Below the pieces are notes generated by a model that was not told the origin of the DNA, did not search any database, and was given only the letters and a program-made list of their open reading frames with translations. From positions 1 to 64,000 of the forward strand of contig NZ_LXYI01000011.1 of assembly GCF_001650875.1 (NCBI RefSeq): DNA of 64,000 nt. The letters are read 5' to 3'. Positions 36,803 through 45,280 of this stretch are shown here, piece by piece. The position numbers were made by a program, and so were the translations under genes. This DNA comes from Sulfitobacter sp. EhC04. Its GTDB lineage: Bacteria > Pseudomonadota > Alphaproteobacteria > Rhodobacterales > Rhodobacteraceae. Numbering within the stretch: the stretch's first letter is position 1; the number at the start of each line of letters is the position of its first letter.

Positions 36803-39030
36803 CCGACAAGCGCGCCTTTACCCTGACCATCACCAATGGCAACCAGGGCCGCATTGCCCCGGCAAATACCGCAGCCGCCGTGGCCAGCGCCCAGAACTCG
36901 AACCGTTTCGAAGACCGCATCGCGGCCCGTGCGCGGCTGGCCACAACCTATGCCGGGTTGCTGGGGGTCGAGGCGGTGGCGCGGGACCTGTTCGAGGCTA
37001 TCGGCAGCGCAACCCGCGAAGGTGCGGGACCGGCAGCAGAGGCCGCAGCAATCAGCCACGGGCTGAAACACCTTGGCCTGCTGGCGCAGGTCGCAAAGGT
37101 TGAGGGGCTGACGCCCGCGCTCTGGCCCGCGCTGGCCTATATGACATCGGGGCAGGTGCTGCTGGTGCTGGGGCAGTCGCGCGGCGATCTGATCGTCTTT
37201 GACCAGACCTGCACGGACAACCGCGCGCAGGTGCCGGTTGCCGAATTCCAACCCTTCTTTGCCGGCATGATCGTGCGTGCCGAAGCGCCACTGACAAAAG
37301 TGGCCGAGACCCACAAGACGGAAAGCAAGCCCCGCCATTGGTTCTGGGGCCAGTTCGACCGCTTTCGCCGCCAGATGGCAGAGGTCGCCCTGGGATCGTT
37401 TGTGGCGAACCTGCTCGCGGTGGCGGTGGCGCTGTTTTCCCTGCAGGTCTACGACCGGGTGATCCCGCATCAGTCCGAGGCGACGCTTTGGGTGCTGGCC
37501 GCGGGCGCAGGCCTTGCCTTGCTGATGGAGGCCTTCATCAAGATCGCCCGCGCCCGGCTGATGGACGGGGCAGGCCGTCAGATCGAACTGGGTGTGTTGC
37601 AGATTCTGATGCGGCGCATCTTGGGCATGCGCTCCGACAGCAAGGGGCAGGCCCCGAACCAGGTCTTTTCCGCGATGCGCGAATTCGGATCGGTGCGTGA
37701 ATTCTTTACCGCCTCGACCGTGGGCACGTTGGCGGATCTGCCGTTTATCTTTGTCTTTCTGTTCCTCGTGGCCAGCATCGCGGGCAATGTTGTCTGGGTG
37801 CTGGTGCTGGGGGGCATCCTGATGGTGGTGCCGGGATTCTTTCTGCAAAAGCGGATGATCCGGCTGACCCAGGAAACTCAGGGCGCATCGGCAAAATCCT
37901 CTCGCCTGCTGCATGAGACGATCTTCGAACTGGACACGCTCAAGACCCAGCGCGGCGAGGACCGCGTGATGCGGCTGTGGTCCGAGCTGAACACGCTCTC
38001 GGCCATGAAATCCTCCGAACAGCGCAAGCTGGCCTCCATGCTGACCTTCTGGAGCCAGGGGGTGCAGCAGGCCACCTATGTCAGCGCCGTGATCATGGGG
38101 ACCTATCTGGTCTTTGCCGGGGAATTTACCGTTGGTTCGATTATTGCCGTGGGTATCCTGACCGGGCGCACGCTGGCCCCGCTGACCCAGCTGGCCGGTA
38201 CGATGGCGCGCTGGGGCAACGTCAAATCCGCCCTCGACGGGCTGGAGTCGGTGGCCCAGGCCCCGCAGGACGCCGATGAGGCGCGGACCTACCTGCGGCG
38301 CGAGACGCTCAAGGGGCATTTCGAATTCCGCGATGTGACATTCCGCTACGAAGACGACGGCGCGCCGATCGTGGACATCGCGGGGCTGGCGATCCTGCCG
38401 GGGCAAAAGGTCGCCGTTCTGGGGGCCAATGGCTCCGGCAAGTCGTCCTTGCTGAAACTGATGAGCGGGCTTTATGCGCCTGTGACGGGGCGGGTGTTGA
38501 TCGACGGCACGGAGATGGCCCAGATTGAACCCCGCGACCTGCGGCGGCTGATCGGCTATCTGGGGCAGGATGTGCGGCTGTTTGCGGGCACCCTGCGCGA
38601 CAACCTGAACCTGACGATGCTGGAACGCGACGATGCGCGCCTGATGAAGGCATTGGAATTTGCGGGGCTTGGCCCCTTTGTGCAGGCGCACCCCAAGGGG
38701 CTGGACCTGGAAATCAAGGACAATGGCGCGGGGCTGAGCATCGGACAGCGCCAGTCCATCGGCTGGGCGCGGCTGTGGTTGCAGGACCCGAAAATCTGCC
38801 TGCTGGATGAACCCACCGCTGCACTGGATCAGACCCTTGAGGCGACGCTGGTGGCCCGGTTGCAGGTCTGGATGGCGGGTCGCACGGCCATCATCGCGAC
38901 GCACCGGGCGCCCATTCTGGCGCTGACCAACCGCACCATGGTCCTTCAGGCCGGACGAATGACAATCGACGGTCCCAAGGACAAGGTCCTGCACCATATT
39001 GCCAGCAAGAATAAGGGGCATGCCGCATGA
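36799..39030 (+). CDS. Type I secretion ABC transporter (LapB-like, C39-like N-domain)
   Basis: 743 residues. The only reasonable start is TTG at 36799, overlapping the previous stop (TTGA); the next in-frame Met is beyond residue 100, inside a conserved domain. Residues ~60-170 form a peptidase-C39-like domain (QVLLVLGQSRGDLIVFDQ..) without a catalytic Cys, as expected for an RTX/adhesin transporter that does not cleave its cargo. Membrane domain ~200-460. ATPase: GANGSGKSSL (~541), LSIGQRQSIGWARL (~645), ICLLDEPTAALD (~665). It energises adhesin export. Confidence 0.88.
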   Translation: MTDKRAFTLTITNGNQGRIAPANTAAAVASAQNSNRFEDRIAARARLATTYAGLLGVEAVARDLFEAIGSATREGAGPAAEAAAISHGLKHLGLLAQVAKVEGLTPALWPALAYMTSGQVLLVLGQSRGDLIVFDQTCTDNRAQVPVAEFQPFFAGMIVRAEAPLTKVAETHKTESKPRHWFWGQFDRFRRQMAEVALGSFVANLLAVAVALFSLQVYDRVIPHQSEATLWVLAAGAGLALLMEAFIKIARARLMDGAGRQIELGVLQILMRRILGMRSDSKGQAPNQVFSAMREFGSVREFFTASTVGTLADLPFIFVFLFLVASIAGNVVWVLVLGGILMVVPGFFLQKRMIRLTQETQGASAKSSRLLHETIFELDTLKTQRGEDRVMRLWSELNTLSAMKSSEQRKLASMLTFWSQGVQQATYVSAVIMGTYLVFAGEFTVGSIIAVGILTGRTLAPLTQLAGTMARWGNVKSALDGLESVAQAPQDADEARTYLRRETLKGHFEFRDVTFRYEDDGAPIVDIAGLAILPGQKVAVLGANGSGKSSLLKLMSGLYAPVTGRVLIDGTEMAQIEPRDLRRLIGYLGQDVRLFAGTLRDNLNLTMLERDDARLMKALEFAGLGPFVQAHPKGLDLEIKDNGAGLSIGQRQSIGWARLWLQDPKICLLDEPTAALDQTLEATLVARLQVWMAGRTAIIATHRAPILALTNRTMVLQAGRMTIDGPKDKVLHHIASKNKGHAA

Positions 39031-40217
39031 CCTTTGTGAACCCGACCCAGCTTGAGACGCAACTGGGCCGCGAGATGCGCGGACCCTCTGCCGTGATCTG
39101 GCTGTGCGGTGCTGCGGTGCTGGTCTTCGTGATCTGGGCGGCCTTTGCCTGGGTCGATGAGATCGTGCGCGCGGAAGGGTCGATGATCTCCTCCTCGCGG
39201 CCACAGATCATTCAAAACCTTGAGGGCGGCATTCTGGCCGAACTTGCGGTGGGCGAGGGCGATGTGGTGGAAAAGGGCGATGTGCTGGCCCGTCTGCACG
39301 GGACACAGTTCAAATCCTCGGTCGATGATCTGCAAGATCAGATATCGGCCTTCGAGATCCGCCGCCTGCGGCTGGAAGCGGAACTGGCGGGCCAGTTCGA
39401 TTTTGCGGTGCCAGAGGCGCTGGCGACACGCACACCGGACATCGTGGCCTCTGAACGCACGCTGTTGCAGGCGCGGCAGTCCGACTTTGTCTCACGGACC
39501 GAGGGGGCAAAGCGGGTTCTGGCCGAAGCCACCAAGGAACGGCAACTGATGGATGATCTGCTGGAGCGCAAGATCGTGTCGATGATCGAGGCCACCCGTG
39601 CCCGCAAGGTCCATGCGGATGCCCGTATCAAGTATGATGAGATCGTGACCCAATCGGAGCTGGACCGGGCGCAGGAATATTCCGACGTGCTCAAGGAGCT
39701 GAGCACACTGCGCCAGAACCTCAAGGCCAGCACGGACCAGTTGAATCGGACGATCCTGGTCAGCCCGATGCGCGGCATCGTCAACAACCTCAGCGTCACC
39801 ACCATCGGCGGCGTGGTGCGCCCCGGCGAAGAGATATTGCAGATCATCCCGCTGGACGAGGAATTGTTCGTCGAGGCGCGGGTCAAGCCCGAAAACATCG
39901 CGGGCGTGCGTCCGGGGCAGGAGGCGACGGTCAAGCTGAGCGCCTATGACTACACGATTTACGGCACGCTGAAGGGCCGGGTGAAGCTGATCTCAGCCGA
40001 TACCTTCAAGGATGAACGGTCCCGCGATCCCGACGGCAATCCGCATTACAAGGTCAAGGTCGAGGTCGATACAGCGCATCTGACGGAACGGCAGGCGTCG
40101 TTGCAGATCAGGCCGGGGATGCAGGCCAGCGTGGAATTGCACACAGGTGCAAAGACGGTGCTGCAATACCTGCTGAAACCTTTGTACAAATCGCGCGAGG
40201 CGTTTCGCGAGCCATAG
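39027..40217 (+). CDS. HlyD-family periplasmic adaptor of type I secretion (LapC-like)
   Basis: 396 residues; starts in an ATGA overlap with the ABC gene. One N-terminal membrane helix (VIWLCGAAVLVFVIWAAFAW), a lipoyl-like half motif (IIQNLEGGILAELAVGEGDVV), a long coiled-coil hairpin (~100-240), the second half motif and beta-barrel (ILVSPMRGIVNNLSVTTIGG), and the conserved C-terminal stretch (GMQASVELHTGAKTVLQYLLKPL). It links the ABC protein to the TolC-like channel. It is the last gene of the four-gene adhesin export operon. Confidence 0.9.
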   Translation: MTFVNPTQLETQLGREMRGPSAVIWLCGAAVLVFVIWAAFAWVDEIVRAEGSMISSSRPQIIQNLEGGILAELAVGEGDVVEKGDVLARLHGTQFKSSVDDLQDQISAFEIRRLRLEAELAGQFDFAVPEALATRTPDIVASERTLLQARQSDFVSRTEGAKRVLAEATKERQLMDDLLERKIVSMIEATRARKVHADARIKYDEIVTQSELDRAQEYSDVLKELSTLRQNLKASTDQLNRTILVSPMRGIVNNLSVTTIGGVVRPGEEILQIIPLDEELFVEARVKPENIAGVRPGQEATVKLSAYDYTIYGTLKGRVKLISADTFKDERSRDPDGNPHYKVKVEVDTAHLTERQASLQIRPGMQASVELHTGAKTVLQYLLKPLYKSREAFREP

Positions 40218-40303
40218 GGTTGGGTGCGGTTTGGGGGGCGACCTGTGCCGCGACACCGGACTTCAGGCAGCCCTGTCTTGCCGTTTCGGCTCACTCGACA
40301 AAT

Positions 40304-40331
40304 GATGACATGTCATTTTTGACATGTCATC
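40304..40331. promoter_or_regulatory. Double palindrome TGACATGTCA x2 (operator or terminator)
   Basis: Two identical 10-base palindromes TGACATGTCA (40306-40315 and 40320-40329) are separated by TTTT. The whole 28 bases also form a perfect 12-bp inverted repeat with a 4-base loop. It lies about 90 bp after the adaptor stop codon. A transcription-factor site and a stem-loop terminator (TTTT follows at 40332) are both possible. Confidence 0.5.
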
Positions 40332-40354
40332 TTTTGCAAAGGGGTGGTGCCATA

Positions 40355-40402
40355 TCTCAGTCTCAGTCTCAGTCTCAGTCTCAGTCTCAGTCTCAGTCTC
40401 AG
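40355..40402. repeat. Hexanucleotide tandem repeat (TCTCAG)8
   Basis: Eight uninterrupted copies of TCTCAG followed by a partial TCT. No reading frame with a credible start or motif crosses it. It lies in the 324-bp gap between convergent hlyD-type and dtd genes and is a potential slippage site. Confidence 0.9.
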
Positions 40403-40541
40403 TCTTGATTGTCGGCCCGGCTCCCGGCGCAGGGCACCGCAGAACGGCGGCCCGCTGGCATCGTGCCGAGTGCCCATGGGCGCCATCCGGCCAACCGTTC
40501 ATTCATGATAAAATCTATAGAAGTTCCAGGGCCCCACCGGA

Positions 40542-40988
40542 TCAAGGTGCCTGCGTGTCCAGCCAGATTGTCACCGGCCCGTCATTCACCAGCGCCACCG
40601 ACATCTCGGCCCCGAAAGCGCCGGTCTGGGTGGTGATGCCCAGACCCTGAAGGCTCACCACGAAATGCTCATATAGCGCGCGGGCGAGGTCGGGTTTGGC
40701 AGCATAGGAAAATCCGGGCCGCGTGCCCCGCGACGTATCCGCGGCAAGGGTGAACTGGCTGACCACCAATGCCGCCCCGCCGGTCTGGGCCAGGCTGAGG
40801 TTCATCTTGCCCGCGTCATCCTTGAAAAGCCGCAGCTTCGAGATTTTCAGCGCCAGCGCCTCGCCGGTGGTCTCGGTATCCTCCGGCATGGCACAGACCA
40901 GGATCAGCAGACCCGCCTCGATCTGTCCGACCGGTTCGCCCGCGACAGTGACAGAGGCCTGGGTCACCCGTTGCAACAGCGCGCGCAT
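40542..40988 (-). CDS. dtd: D-aminoacyl-tRNA deacylase
   Basis: 148 residues from the ATG at 40988 (TGATG overlap with the upstream nitroreductase stop). All DTD hallmarks are visible: [15 protein letters not shown] start, the [17 protein letters not shown] catalytic segment and the [11 protein letters not shown] motif (the Gly-cisPro of GPVT). It removes mischarged D-amino acids, and glycine from tRNA-Ala, in the cytoplasm. Length matches the family. A 33-residue upstream extension inside the neighbour is rejected. Confidence 0.95.
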   Translation of the reverse strand: MRALLQRVTQASVTVAGEPVGQIEAGLLILVCAMPEDTETTGEALALKISKLRLFKDDAGKMNLSLAQTGGAALVVSQFTLAADTSRGTRPGFSYAAKPDLARALYEHFVVSLQGLGITTQTGAFGAEMSVALVNDGPVTIWLDTQAP

Positions 40989-41662
40989 CAGTCCTGCCAG
41001 TCGATGATATCGGCGGGCGTGGCCCGTTCCGTGCGAAATCGGTTCGCGGGCGCATCCGCATCCGCGTAGCCAAAGGAAATCGCGCAAAGCACAAGGCGAT
41101 CTTCGCCGATCCCCAGCAGGTCCTTGACCAGTGGCGCATAGGCCGCGATGGCGGCCTGCGGGATGGTCGCGACCCCCAGGGCCGTCGCTGCAAGGGTAAA
41201 GGCGGTGACAAAGCCGCCGGTGTCCATCGCCCCATAGGCCCCAAGTTCGTCCGGGGAATGGATGATCGCCACATGTGGCGCGTCAAAAAGCGCATAGTTG
41301 CGCTGCATCTGGGCCATCCGCGCCTTGCGGTCCGACTTCTCGATCCCCAACGCATCATACAACTGGAACCCGCAGGTGCGGCGGCGCTCCGCATAGGCGC
41401 CGGAATAGCCCTTGGGCCAGTCCAGGTCGGGCGCAGGTGTTGTGCCTTCGGCTGCGGCCTCGCTCAGCGCGTCGCGAAAACGGTCGGTCGCCGCGCCGCG
41501 CGTCACGCTGACTTGCCAGGGCTGGGCATTGCACCAGGACGGCACATGGCGCGCGGCGGTGACGATCTGCTCGATGATCGCATCCGGCACCGGATCGGGG
41601 CGGAAGGCGCGGCAGGAATAGCGGGCCTGCAGGATGTCGGTGAATGTATCGTATTGGGTCAT
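40988..41662 (-). CDS. Nitroreductase-family FMN oxidoreductase
   Basis: 224 residues. The FMN-binding N-terminus reads [22 protein letters not shown], followed by [15 protein letters not shown] and the C-terminal [34 protein letters not shown] typical of nitroreductases. It would form a homodimer using NAD(P)H to reduce nitro, quinone or related substrates. It is placed between the zinc-ribbon gene (4-bp ATGA overlap) and dtd in one minus-strand unit. The natural substrate is unknown. Confidence 0.88.
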   Translation of the reverse strand: MTQYDTFTDILQARYSCRAFRPDPVPDAIIEQIVTAARHVPSWCNAQPWQVSVTRGAATDRFRDALSEAAAEGTTPAPDLDWPKGYSGAYAERRRTCGFQLYDALGIEKSDRKARMAQMQRNYALFDAPHVAIIHSPDELGAYGAMDTGGFVTAFTLAATALGVATIPQAAIAAYAPLVKDLLGIGEDRLVLCAISFGYADADAPANRFRTERATPADIIDWQD

Positions 41663-42765
41663 TGCTGTGCTGCCAGATATCCGATGATTGCTGCGGCGAT
41701 CAGGCCAAGAACAACCGCAATCGCGATCTTGATGGCCGAATAGGGGCGTTCGCCCTGGACCCGGCCGGTGCGGCCATTCACCACGAAACGATAGGTCTTG
41801 CCCCGGTACTTGTAGGCCGCCAGCCAGACCGGCAGCAGGATGTGCTTGAAGGTCAGATTGCCAAGCTGGGTCTCGATCCCGTGGACACGTTGCCGGTCGC
41901 CACCGATGTCAAAGCGCACATCGCGTTCGATCACCCGGTCCATGTGGTCACGTGCCTGCGCGAAACCGTCCTGCAGCGACACGGCATAGGCTTCGGCCCG
42001 GAACCCGGCAAGGTATTCGGGCGCATAGGGTTCCAGTGCGGCCAGATCCCAGGGCTCCAGCGCATCGGTATACCGCTTGGGAAGCGAGTTCGAGGCCAGT
42101 ACCAGCACATCGTCGAAGAACCGTTTGACCCGGCCCGACGCAGGTTGCCAGCGCACCTTGGGGATCTGCTCCTGCACCTTCTTGCCATCGCGCGTGACCG
42201 TGCGTGTCTCGTAATAGACCGTGCCGCGCTCACCCCTGTAGGACGATTTCGTATCGGCATCATAGGTCCAGTAGGGCACATAGATGCCCTGCATCCGGCG
42301 GCCCTTGCGGGCGTATTCCTGCAGGCCGCCGGGGGCGAACCACAGCCGGCCCAGCCAGGTCGACATGGCGTCGCGGGCTGTCGCCTCGTCCAGTGCAAAG
42401 GGCAGCACACCGCGTGGCTTGATCTGGCGGCTGACGCCGGTGTCCACCACCACGGGGGTTGCGCAGAACGGGCATTCGGTGGCGTGGTCCGGCCCTTCGA
42501 ATTCGACCTGTGCGGCACAGTTCGGACAATTGGTGACGCGAGTTTCCCGCATCTCGCCCGCATCGAGCGCTGCGGCAAACCCGGTTTCCAGATCCAGTTC
42601 GGCTATCGGCCTGACCGGCGCGCCGCCCCCGCCAAGGGCCTGTTGGTTGCCACAATGATCGCAGATCAGCCGCCCGGCACCGGGATCATAGCGCAGGTCC
42701 GACCCGCAACTGTCACAGGGAAAGCGGTGCTCGGCCTTTGGGGCGGATATCGGGTCGTCTTCCAT
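41659..42765 (-). CDS. TFIIB-type zinc-ribbon membrane protein (YdjG-like)
   Basis: 368 residues from the ATG at 42765. Two zinc ribbons lie near the N-terminus (C17, C20, C35, C38; then NCPNCAAQVEF with ECPFC). A middle domain contains IYVPYWTYDADTKSSYRGERG, and one C-terminal membrane helix ends the protein (IAIAVVLGLIAAAIIGYL). Such proteins are often mislabelled as primosomal protein or helicase. In Bacillus a similar zinc-ribbon protein (YdjG) is encoded with the SPFH protein YdjI, and an SPFH gene lies 2.5 kb away here. The first ~24 codons and the 5' leader are part of a 134-bp direct repeat created by insertion of a nuclease gene. Confidence 0.8.
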   Translation of the reverse strand: MEDDPISAPKAEHRFPCDSCGSDLRYDPGAGRLICDHCGNQQALGGGGAPVRPIAELDLETGFAAALDAGEMRETRVTNCPNCAAQVEFEGPDHATECPFCATPVVVDTGVSRQIKPRGVLPFALDEATARDAMSTWLGRLWFAPGGLQEYARKGRRMQGIYVPYWTYDADTKSSYRGERGTVYYETRTVTRDGKKVQEQIPKVRWQPASGRVKRFFDDVLVLASNSLPKRYTDALEPWDLAALEPYAPEYLAGFRAEAYAVSLQDGFAQARDHMDRVIERDVRFDIGGDRQRVHGIETQLGNLTFKHILLPVWLAAYKYRGKTYRFVVNGRTGRVQGERPYSAIKIAIAVVLGLIAAAIIGYLAAQQ

Positions 42766-42826
42766 GCTGGCTCCGGTGCAGTCTTTGCGGCAGGTTAGCG
42801 CCGATGCGCGGGGGCTTCCAGACGGT
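42693..42826. repeat. 134-bp direct repeat, copy at intact zinc-ribbon gene
   Basis: Covers the 5' leader and first ~24 codons of the zinc-ribbon gene. It matches 43724-43857 with four mismatches. Within the coding part, three of the four differences are synonymous and one changes Ser to Pro. The two copies bracket the nuclease gene. Confidence 0.92.
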
Positions 42827-42903
42827 TGCGCAAAAAGGAAGCGATCATAATAAGGTGAACTTGCGATCAATCGTTGTCCGCACGATCCCTTGCACAATCA
42901 ATG

Positions 42904-43680
42904 TCAATCGTTCCCATCCGCAGACGTCAGGCCCCAATCCTCGGCCGCATCTCTTACTGCTGAAAAGACCTCATCTGGCGAAACCTGGAACCACTCGCTT
43001 CCAAACCCGCCAGTTATGCGCATTTTGGAAAACTTCCGGTGGAGATGGTTTTCGAGGTCTTTTTCTCTATCTGTTCTGAAAATATGCCATAAAATCGGGA
43101 TGCCCGGCGTGCTGGTTCCGTACTGCTGCAGAATTCGGGTTCTTACGTTACCAATCCCGCTGTATTCATGGCGACCGATCTTGGTGCAGACGTCCCCCAG
43201 ATGGTCCAGACGGCTGTCTGTGTAGACATATACTGCGCCTGACCCAGCATAGTGCACCTGTGTGTGTCTTGCGCTCTCGGTCCAGCGTGCAAACGTTTTT
43301 CTGTTGCCACCATAGCTGATCTCGATCTGTGCCGCGATGTGTAACTCTTCCCGGCTTACCTTCCATTTCTCAAGAGTTTGGTGTCCATCAGGTGTTTCGG
43401 TGGCAAGTTGCACGGCTCCCATTTTTGCGAAGCCGTTTTTGACAAGTGTCCAGATCGCTGCATCTCGTATGTCACCGTTCCAGCCGCGATTGGTTTCAAA
43501 TCGCAACTCAGGACCTATGTGGTCTCTGTACCGGTTTTGAATCTCCTTGATTGTCGTTGGCAACTTACCATCGCAGATATCGTCGATCATCAGTTGCGCA
43601 AGCTTTTCTTGGTAAGGCCGCATCCTTCGAACAACGTCGGATTTTCTCATAATCAGCATTTTGGTGTCCGAGAAAGTCAT
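42904..43680 (-). CDS. GIY-YIG-type (T5orf172/MUG113-like) nuclease gene, inserted
   Basis: 258 residues. The C-terminal ~110 residues fit a divergent GIY-YIG domain of the T5orf172/MUG113 group: VYVY (150-153), TKIGRH (166-171), Arg in VRTRILQQY, Glu210 with H212/H214 (DLENHLHRKF), then SEWFQVS (228-234). The N-terminal part (YQEKLAQLMIDDICDGKLPTTIKEIQNRY.., GDIRDAAIWTLVKNGFAKM) looks like a winged helix as in Mrr-type restriction proteins. The gene is visibly less GC-rich than its neighbours. It lies between the two copies of a 134-bp direct repeat inside the 5' end of the zinc-ribbon gene. ATGs at 43659 and 43650 are alternative starts. DNA cleavage is expected; the target is unknown. Confidence 0.72.
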   Translation of the reverse strand: MTFSDTKMLIMRKSDVVRRMRPYQEKLAQLMIDDICDGKLPTTIKEIQNRYRDHIGPELRFETNRGWNGDIRDAAIWTLVKNGFAKMGAVQLATETPDGHQTLEKWKVSREELHIAAQIEISYGGNRKTFARWTESARHTQVHYAGSGAVYVYTDSRLDHLGDVCTKIGRHEYSGIGNVRTRILQQYGTSTPGIPILWHIFRTDREKDLENHLHRKFSKMRITGGFGSEWFQVSPDEVFSAVRDAAEDWGLTSADGND

Positions 43681-43694
43681 TCAATAATGTCAGT

Positions 43695-43796
43695 TCAAAT
43701 AGTGGTGCCGCATAAACATGAAGGCAGGTCCGACCCACAGCTGTCACATGGAAAGCGGTGCTCGGCCTTTGGGGCGGGTATCGGGTCGTCTTCCAT
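43695..43796 (-). pseudogene. Truncated 5' end of the zinc-ribbon gene (stranded copy)
   Basis: The ATG at 43796 opens a 33-codon frame. Its first 24 residues (MEDDPIPAPKAEHRFPCDSC..) repeat the start of the intact zinc-ribbon protein, including the first CxxC. It then diverges (PSCLCGTTI) and stops at TGA 43695-43697. The stop lies 14 bases before the nuclease ATG. The copy retains the original upstream sequence, so it may still be expressed as a leader peptide. Confidence 0.8.
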
Positions 43797-43857
43797 GCTG
43801 GCTCCGGTGCAGTCTTTGCGGCAGGTTAGCGCCGATGCGCGGGGGCTTCCAGACGGT
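43724..43857. repeat. 134-bp direct repeat, stranded copy next to cytochrome b gene
   Basis: Partner of 42693-42826 at a constant offset of 1031 bp. It ends two bases before the cytochrome b stop codon (43860-43862), so it spans the whole short gap between that gene and the original zinc-ribbon start. Confidence 0.92.
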
Positions 43858-43859
43858 GT

Positions 43860-44414
43860 TCACAAAAACCGGTGCAGGGCGCGGGGGGCCATGATGCGCA
43901 GGGCATTGTCGCGCAGGCGCAAATGCCGCCAGATGTGAAACCCCGCATGGCCCAGTGCAATCGCGGCCAGCAGGTAGAACTCAAAGATGTGGATCTGCCC
44001 GATGATCTCATTGGCGCGTCTCAGGCCCAGCGGCGGGGCGATGGGCAGCACGCCGCCCGCCTTCAGCAGGGTGGCAGAAGTTAGCCCGAGCAGAAACCCC
44101 GTGACCGCCACCCCGAACAGGCCCCAGATCAGCGCCCTGTGCATCCATTGATGCATCTTTCGCCCCCAGGGGGGCAGCTTTGGCCCCGGTCGGCTGGCCA
44201 GGCCCCGGCGCAGGTAATCCGCCGTCCACCAAAGGCAGACAGTAACAAAGACCAGCGCCAGCGCCGAATGCGCCTGAAAGGCAGTCGGCCCGAAAGGCAG
44301 CACATCATCGGGGGTGACAAGGAGGAACCAGATCAGCATCGGCACCATGGCCCAGTGCATCGCTTTCAGCGCGCTGCGCCGTGCGGGCAGGCGGGCGAAA
44401 AGGCCGCGCCGCAT
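43860..44414 (-). CDS. Cytochrome b561-like membrane protein 1
   Basis: 184 residues with four membrane helices. Candidate haem ligands are H20, H49, H88, H142, H156 and H160. The pattern (KAMHWAMV.., QAHSALALVF, GHAGFHIWRH) is that of the prokaryotic cytochrome b561/DUF4405-like group. It may carry two haems and move electrons across the inner membrane. A second cytochrome b561-like gene lies upstream on the same strand. The 134-bp repeat of the nuclease insertion abuts its stop codon. Confidence 0.75.
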   Translation of the reverse strand: MRRGLFARLPARRSALKAMHWAMVPMLIWFLLVTPDDVLPFGPTAFQAHSALALVFVTVCLWWTADYLRRGLASRPGPKLPPWGRKMHQWMHRALIWGLFGVAVTGFLLGLTSATLLKAGGVLPIAPPLGLRRANEIIGQIHIFEFYLLAAIALGHAGFHIWRHLRLRDNALRIMAPRALHRFL

Positions 44415-44694
44415 CGCTCAGGACCACCGAGGTGTTGCGCGGGACAGGAACCCTCGGCGCACAGTGGCAAAAGGGTGCCTATGCCCCGCGTTGCAGCGCA
44501 GGCAGGCAGACGCGGATAGCGCCGGAAGGATATGAAGACCTCTGAGCATTCCCGGACATTCACGGCGGAGAGCCGCCAAAAGTTTCGACCGGCGCCACCC
44601 GATTGCTGTGGCCCGACAGGGCCAGCCCTTCCCTCGCCCTGTCGTCACCAACGAAAACCGGCGTGCCCGATGGAAAAACCCGCGCCCTGGCGGG

Positions 44695-45183
44695 TCACCG
44701 CAGGAAGGGCACCATGCGGCGCAGCGTGCCGTCGCGGGCCACGTAGTGGTGATAAAGCGCCATGAGCGTATGACCGCTGATCAGGATCACCAGGATGTTC
44801 ACGGCGATCTCATGCGCTTCTGCCGCCGGCTTGACATGGCCGTACCAGGCGGCTGCGCCGAGGGCAGGCACCAGGATCATGAAGAGATAGAGCGCCCGAT
44901 GCCCCCAGAGCGCGGCCTTGTCCTGCCAGCTCGGGTTCCCCGCGACCGGCTCGGGTGCGCCGGAAACGAACCGCACCACAAGCCGGATCAGCACCAGCAG
45001 GAGGACCGCGCCGCCGATCCAGACGTGCAGCGTGTTGCCCTCGATCCCGGTGGTGCCCGCCTCGATCCGCTTGTCGAGGATACGGCCCATGCCGTCCCCC
45101 AAGAACCATGCGGCGGCGATGAGGATGGCGATGAGCCAATGCAGCGCGATCTGAAGGCTGGAGTAGGAGGATTTGGTGGCCAT
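44695..45183 (-). CDS. Cytochrome b561-like membrane protein 2
   Basis: 162 residues from the ATG at 45183; a 14-residue in-frame extension is less likely. Four membrane helices, with conserved histidines H15 (LQIALHWLIA), H53 (TLHVWIGG), H95 and H138/H145 (ISGHTLMALYHHYV), the usual b561 ligand arrangement. These proteins oxidise quinol or supply electrons to periplasmic acceptors. The C-terminus DGTLRRMVPF is typical of the b561 family (YceJ-like). The 280-bp gap downstream (44415-44694) holds no recognisable gene. Confidence 0.85.
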   Translation of the reverse strand: MATKSSYSSLQIALHWLIAILIAAAWFLGDGMGRILDKRIEAGTTGIEGNTLHVWIGGAVLLLVLIRLVVRFVSGAPEPVAGNPSWQDKAALWGHRALYLFMILVPALGAAAWYGHVKPAAEAHEIAVNILVILISGHTLMALYHHYVARDGTLRRMVPFLR

Positions 45184-45280
45184 GGCTGTGGTTCCGATGT
45201 TTTCCGATACGTGGTCCTGTGTCACAGGCCTGCCCGTCGTCTTTTCCCTCGGCGCGCAGCTGCTGCCTTTGCCCGTCGGC

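Noticed and set aside
40220..40650. Open frames encoding Ser-Gln, Val-Ser or Glu-Thr repeats
   Set aside because: They only read through the TCTCAG microsatellite in different frames; no start signals and no homologous context.
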